Shown here: positions 61,465 through 64,000 of the stretch, in pieces
Numbering within the stretch: position 1 is the first letter of the stretch
How the letters are laid out: each line of letters starts with the position of its first letter
Assembly: GCA_046351215.1 (NCBI GenBank)
Contig: JAXLYX010000020.1
Location: 42,697-106,696, forward strand
Reading direction: 5' to 3'
From: JAXLYX01 sp046351215
GTDB lineage: Bacteria; Myxococcota_A; Polyangia; Polyangiales; Houyiibacteriaceae
Length of the DNA: 64,000 nt
Notes under the pieces: generated by a model
Databases searched by the model: none
What the model was told of the DNA's origin: nothing
The model's input: the letters and a program-made list of their open reading frames with translations, nothing else
Position numbers and translations under genes: made by a program

Positions 61465-62442
61465 GTGACGAAGGCGATCCGAATCCTCGCGCCCGGGGGT
61501 CCCGAGGCGCTCGTCGCGATGGACGTCGAGGTGCCCGCGCCAGCGGCAGGCGAGGTCACGCTCCGCCAGACCGCGATCGGCGTGAACTTCATCGACACCT
61601 ACCATCGCTCCGGGCTCTACCCCCTGCCCACCCTGCCCCATGGCATCGGCGTCGAGGCGGCCGGCGTCGTCGAGGCGATCGGTCCCGGGGTCACGGGCCT
61701 GCGGATCGGCGAGCGGGTCGCGTATGCCGGCGGAGCGCCCGGCTCGTACGCCGAGCGCCGCAACGTCGCCGCCGAGCGCCTCGTGCCCGTCCCCGACGCG
61801 GTACCCGACGACGTGGCGGCCGCCGCCATGCTCCAGGGCATGACCGCCGAATACCTCGTGCGCCGGACCTTCCGCGTCGAGGCCGGCATGCGGGTCCTCG
61901 TCCACGCGGCCGCGGGCGGCGTCGGGCTCCTGCTCTGCCAATGGCTCTCGAGCCTCGGCGCCACGGTGCTCGGCACGGTCGGCACGGAGGCGAAGGCCGG
62001 GCTCGCGGCCGAGAACGGCTGCCATCATCCCATCGTCTACACGCGGGACGACTTCGTGGCGAAGGTCCGGGAGCTCACGGGCGGCGCCGGCGTGCACGTC
62101 GTCTACGACGCCGTGGGTCGGTCGACGTTCACGGGCTCGCTCGCCTGTCTCGCGCGTCGCGGCATGCTCGTCAGCTTCGGCAACGCCTCGGGCGCTCCCG
62201 ATCCGTTCGACGTGCTCGAGCTCTCCCGCAAGGGCTCGCTCTACCTCACGCGCCCGACGCTCTTCGACTACATCGCCACGCGCGAAGAGCTCCTCGAGAG
62301 CTCCGGCGAGGTCTTCGGGCGCATCGCGAACGGCAGCCTCCGGCTCGCGATCACCGAACGCAGGCCCCTCGCCGAGGCGGCCGACGCGCATCGGGCGCTC
62401 GAGAGCCGCGGCACGACGGGCAAGACGCTGCTCGTGCCCTGA
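61465..62442 (+). CDS. qor: NADPH:quinone oxidoreductase, zeta-crystallin type
   Basis: 325 residues, standard length. MDR superfamily without structural zinc. N-terminal GVNFIDTYHRSGLYPLPTLPHGIGVEAAGVVEAIG, cofactor loop VLVHAAAGGVGLLLCQWLSSLGATVLGTVGTEAK, and RPTLFDYIATREELLESSGEVF toward the end are the Qor form. It reduces quinones with NADPH. GTG start follows GGAGGAGGTCGAG, a strong site. Convergent with the small lipoprotein over a terminator-like repeat. Confidence 0.9.
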   Translation: MTKAIRILAPGGPEALVAMDVEVPAPAAGEVTLRQTAIGVNFIDTYHRSGLYPLPTLPHGIGVEAAGVVEAIGPGVTGLRIGERVAYAGGAPGSYAERRNVAAERLVPVPDAVPDDVAAAAMLQGMTAEYLVRRTFRVEAGMRVLVHAAAGGVGLLLCQWLSSLGATVLGTVGTEAKAGLAAENGCHHPIVYTRDDFVAKVRELTGGAGVHVVYDAVGRSTFTGSLACLARRGMLVSFGNASGAPDPFDVLELSRKGSLYLTRPTLFDYIATREELLESSGEVFGRIANGSLRLAITERRPLAEAADAHRALESRGTTGKTLLVP

Positions 62443-62459
62443 AGCTCGGGCTCAGGGCA
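62435..62459. terminator. Inverted repeat between convergent genes, holding both stop codons
   Basis: TGCCCTGA (62435-62442) and TCAGGGCA (62452-62459) are exact reverse complements with a 9-base loop. Both TGA stops (62440-62442 and 62452-62454) are the inner ends of the arms. Confidence 0.5.
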
Positions 62460-62949
62460 GCCCGGGCGCGCCGGCGTCGATCCATCGGACGAGGCGGAAG
62501 CGCTCGTCGCAGGTCGGCTGCAGGCCGCTCGGCGGCATCGCGTTCCCGTTGCCGACCATGTAGCGGATGTGGTCGAGGTACATCCGGATCGAAGCCGGAT
62601 CGTCCCAGTCGTGTCCGAGGGGCGCGCCGTGCCGGCAGTCGGGATCCGTGTCCGCGCAGGAGAACGAGGGGTTCGTCCGCGTCGTCGAATGACAACGGAC
62701 GCAGTAGGTCGTGAAGAAGGGCTGGGCGAAGGTCGCGTAGGTATCGCCCGCGGTGTCGCCTCCGACGGGGACCACGGGACAGACGAGGATCGCGCAGCCG
62801 TTGTCGGCCGGCGTCGTCGGATTCTCGCAGGCGCCCGCGTCCGACTTCCCGCCCGAATCGCACGAAGCCCCGAGCACGGCGGCCGAGAGGAAGGCGGCCC
62901 CCACCATCGTCCGGGCGGCCACGAGCCCCCCACCCCTCATGCGCTCCAT
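62452..62949 (-). CDS. Small lipoprotein with one c-type heme motif
   Basis: 165 residues. Signal sequence with a cysteine near 26 (AAFLSAAVLGASC), probably a lipoprotein. A single CVRCH motif (FAQPFFTTYCVRCHSTTR) binds one heme; DHIRYMVGNGNAMPPSGLQPTCDERFRLVRWIDAGAPG has the MPP form that supplies the axial Met in cytochrome c proteins. Other cysteines may form disulfides. ATG at 62949 is chosen: CATGCT lies 7 bases upstream. Possibly an electron-transfer or sensor lipoprotein. Confidence 0.7.
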   Translation of the reverse strand: MERMRGGGLVAARTMVGAAFLSAAVLGASCDSGGKSDAGACENPTTPADNGCAILVCPVVPVGGDTAGDTYATFAQPFFTTYCVRCHSTTRTNPSFSCADTDPDCRHGAPLGHDWDDPASIRMYLDHIRYMVGNGNAMPPSGLQPTCDERFRLVRWIDAGAPGLP

Positions 62950-62956
62950 GGAGGAC

Positions 62957-62962
62957 AGCATG
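62957..62962 (-). promoter_or_regulatory. -10-like box of a leaderless gene
   Basis: CATGCT on the minus strand, 7 bases before the ATG at 62949. No good -35. Confidence 0.25.
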
Positions 62963-63044
62963 ACAGAGCCCGGACGCGCGGCGAGGGCGATCGCCCGCTT
63001 TTCGGCCTCCCACGGCATCCCGTGCTACACCGAGGACCCCGCCC

Positions 63045-64000
<956 letters not shown>

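Overview
The window is a continuous piece of a high-GC, gene-dense bacterial chromosome (intergenic gaps all under about 300 bases, many ATGA/GTGA/TGATG stop-start overlaps). Two Hanks-type Ser/Thr kinases with C-terminal membrane anchors, an exported clan-CD peptidase, several exported multidomain proteins and a possible DUF2378-type protein suggest a myxobacterium-like member of the Myxococcota (Polyangia is my best guess). This placement is inferred from gene content; no rRNA or tRNA gene is present to confirm it.

Layout. 1-7.1 kb: end of an unknown gene, an Uup-type ABC-F ATPase, a Ser/Thr kinase, an M19 dipeptidase-moaB pair and the K+ importer Kup. 7.2-9.1 kb: a type IV toxin-antitoxin pair (AbiEi/AbiEii) with a promoter bracketed by two near-identical inverted repeats. 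9.1-12.3 kb: a LysR regulator divergent from a SnoaL-like protein, then small membrane proteins. 12.5-14.9 kb: two tandem paralogous exported proteins; a third paralogue lies at 45-46 kb. 14.9-18.8 kb (minus): a coupled MscS channel and two CPA2-like antiporters. 18.9-22.6 kb: hotdog protein, cupin anti-sigma/ECF sigma pair, then greB-yaeQ-cobS. 22.6-26.5 kb: a repeat/coiled-coil protein and fused trpEG behind a complete attenuator with a 15-residue leader peptide. 26.5-30 kb: accessory exported and cyclotransferase-like genes and the clan-CD peptidase. 30-38.4 kb (minus): a full kdp locus (a small ORF, kdpF-A-B-C-D-E). 39-44.9 kb (minus): an SUF Fe-S operon (Rrf2 regulator, sufB-C-D-S, sufT-like). 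46-49 kb: RimK-like ligase with an RCK_C tail, a second cysteine desulfurase and an IscA-type protein. 49-62 kb: a dikinase-like exported protein, a zinc-ribbon Ser/Thr kinase, an EthD protein, a PHP lipoprotein, a four-heme lipoprotein overlapping a giant transporter-HEAT-cNMP fusion, a START-like protein, a quinone oxidoreductase and a small cytochrome-like lipoprotein. 63-64 kb: start of a DAHP synthase.

How the genes relate. Potassium and osmotic control dominate: Kup, Kdp with its sensor pair, MscS, two antiporters and an RCK_C-tailed ligase. Fe-S biogenesis is complete except for a visible SufE/SufU. Aromatic biosynthesis is represented by aroG (right edge) and trpEG, the latter regulated by attenuation.

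Two chromosome-wide habits emerge. At least ten genes have a TAnnnT-like -10 box 6-10 bases before the chosen start codon, implying leaderless or nearly leaderless mRNAs; in three cases a long or medium -35 match at 17 bp spacing supports this. Several convergent gene pairs end inside an inverted repeat that carries both stop codons, which would act as compact bidirectional terminators.
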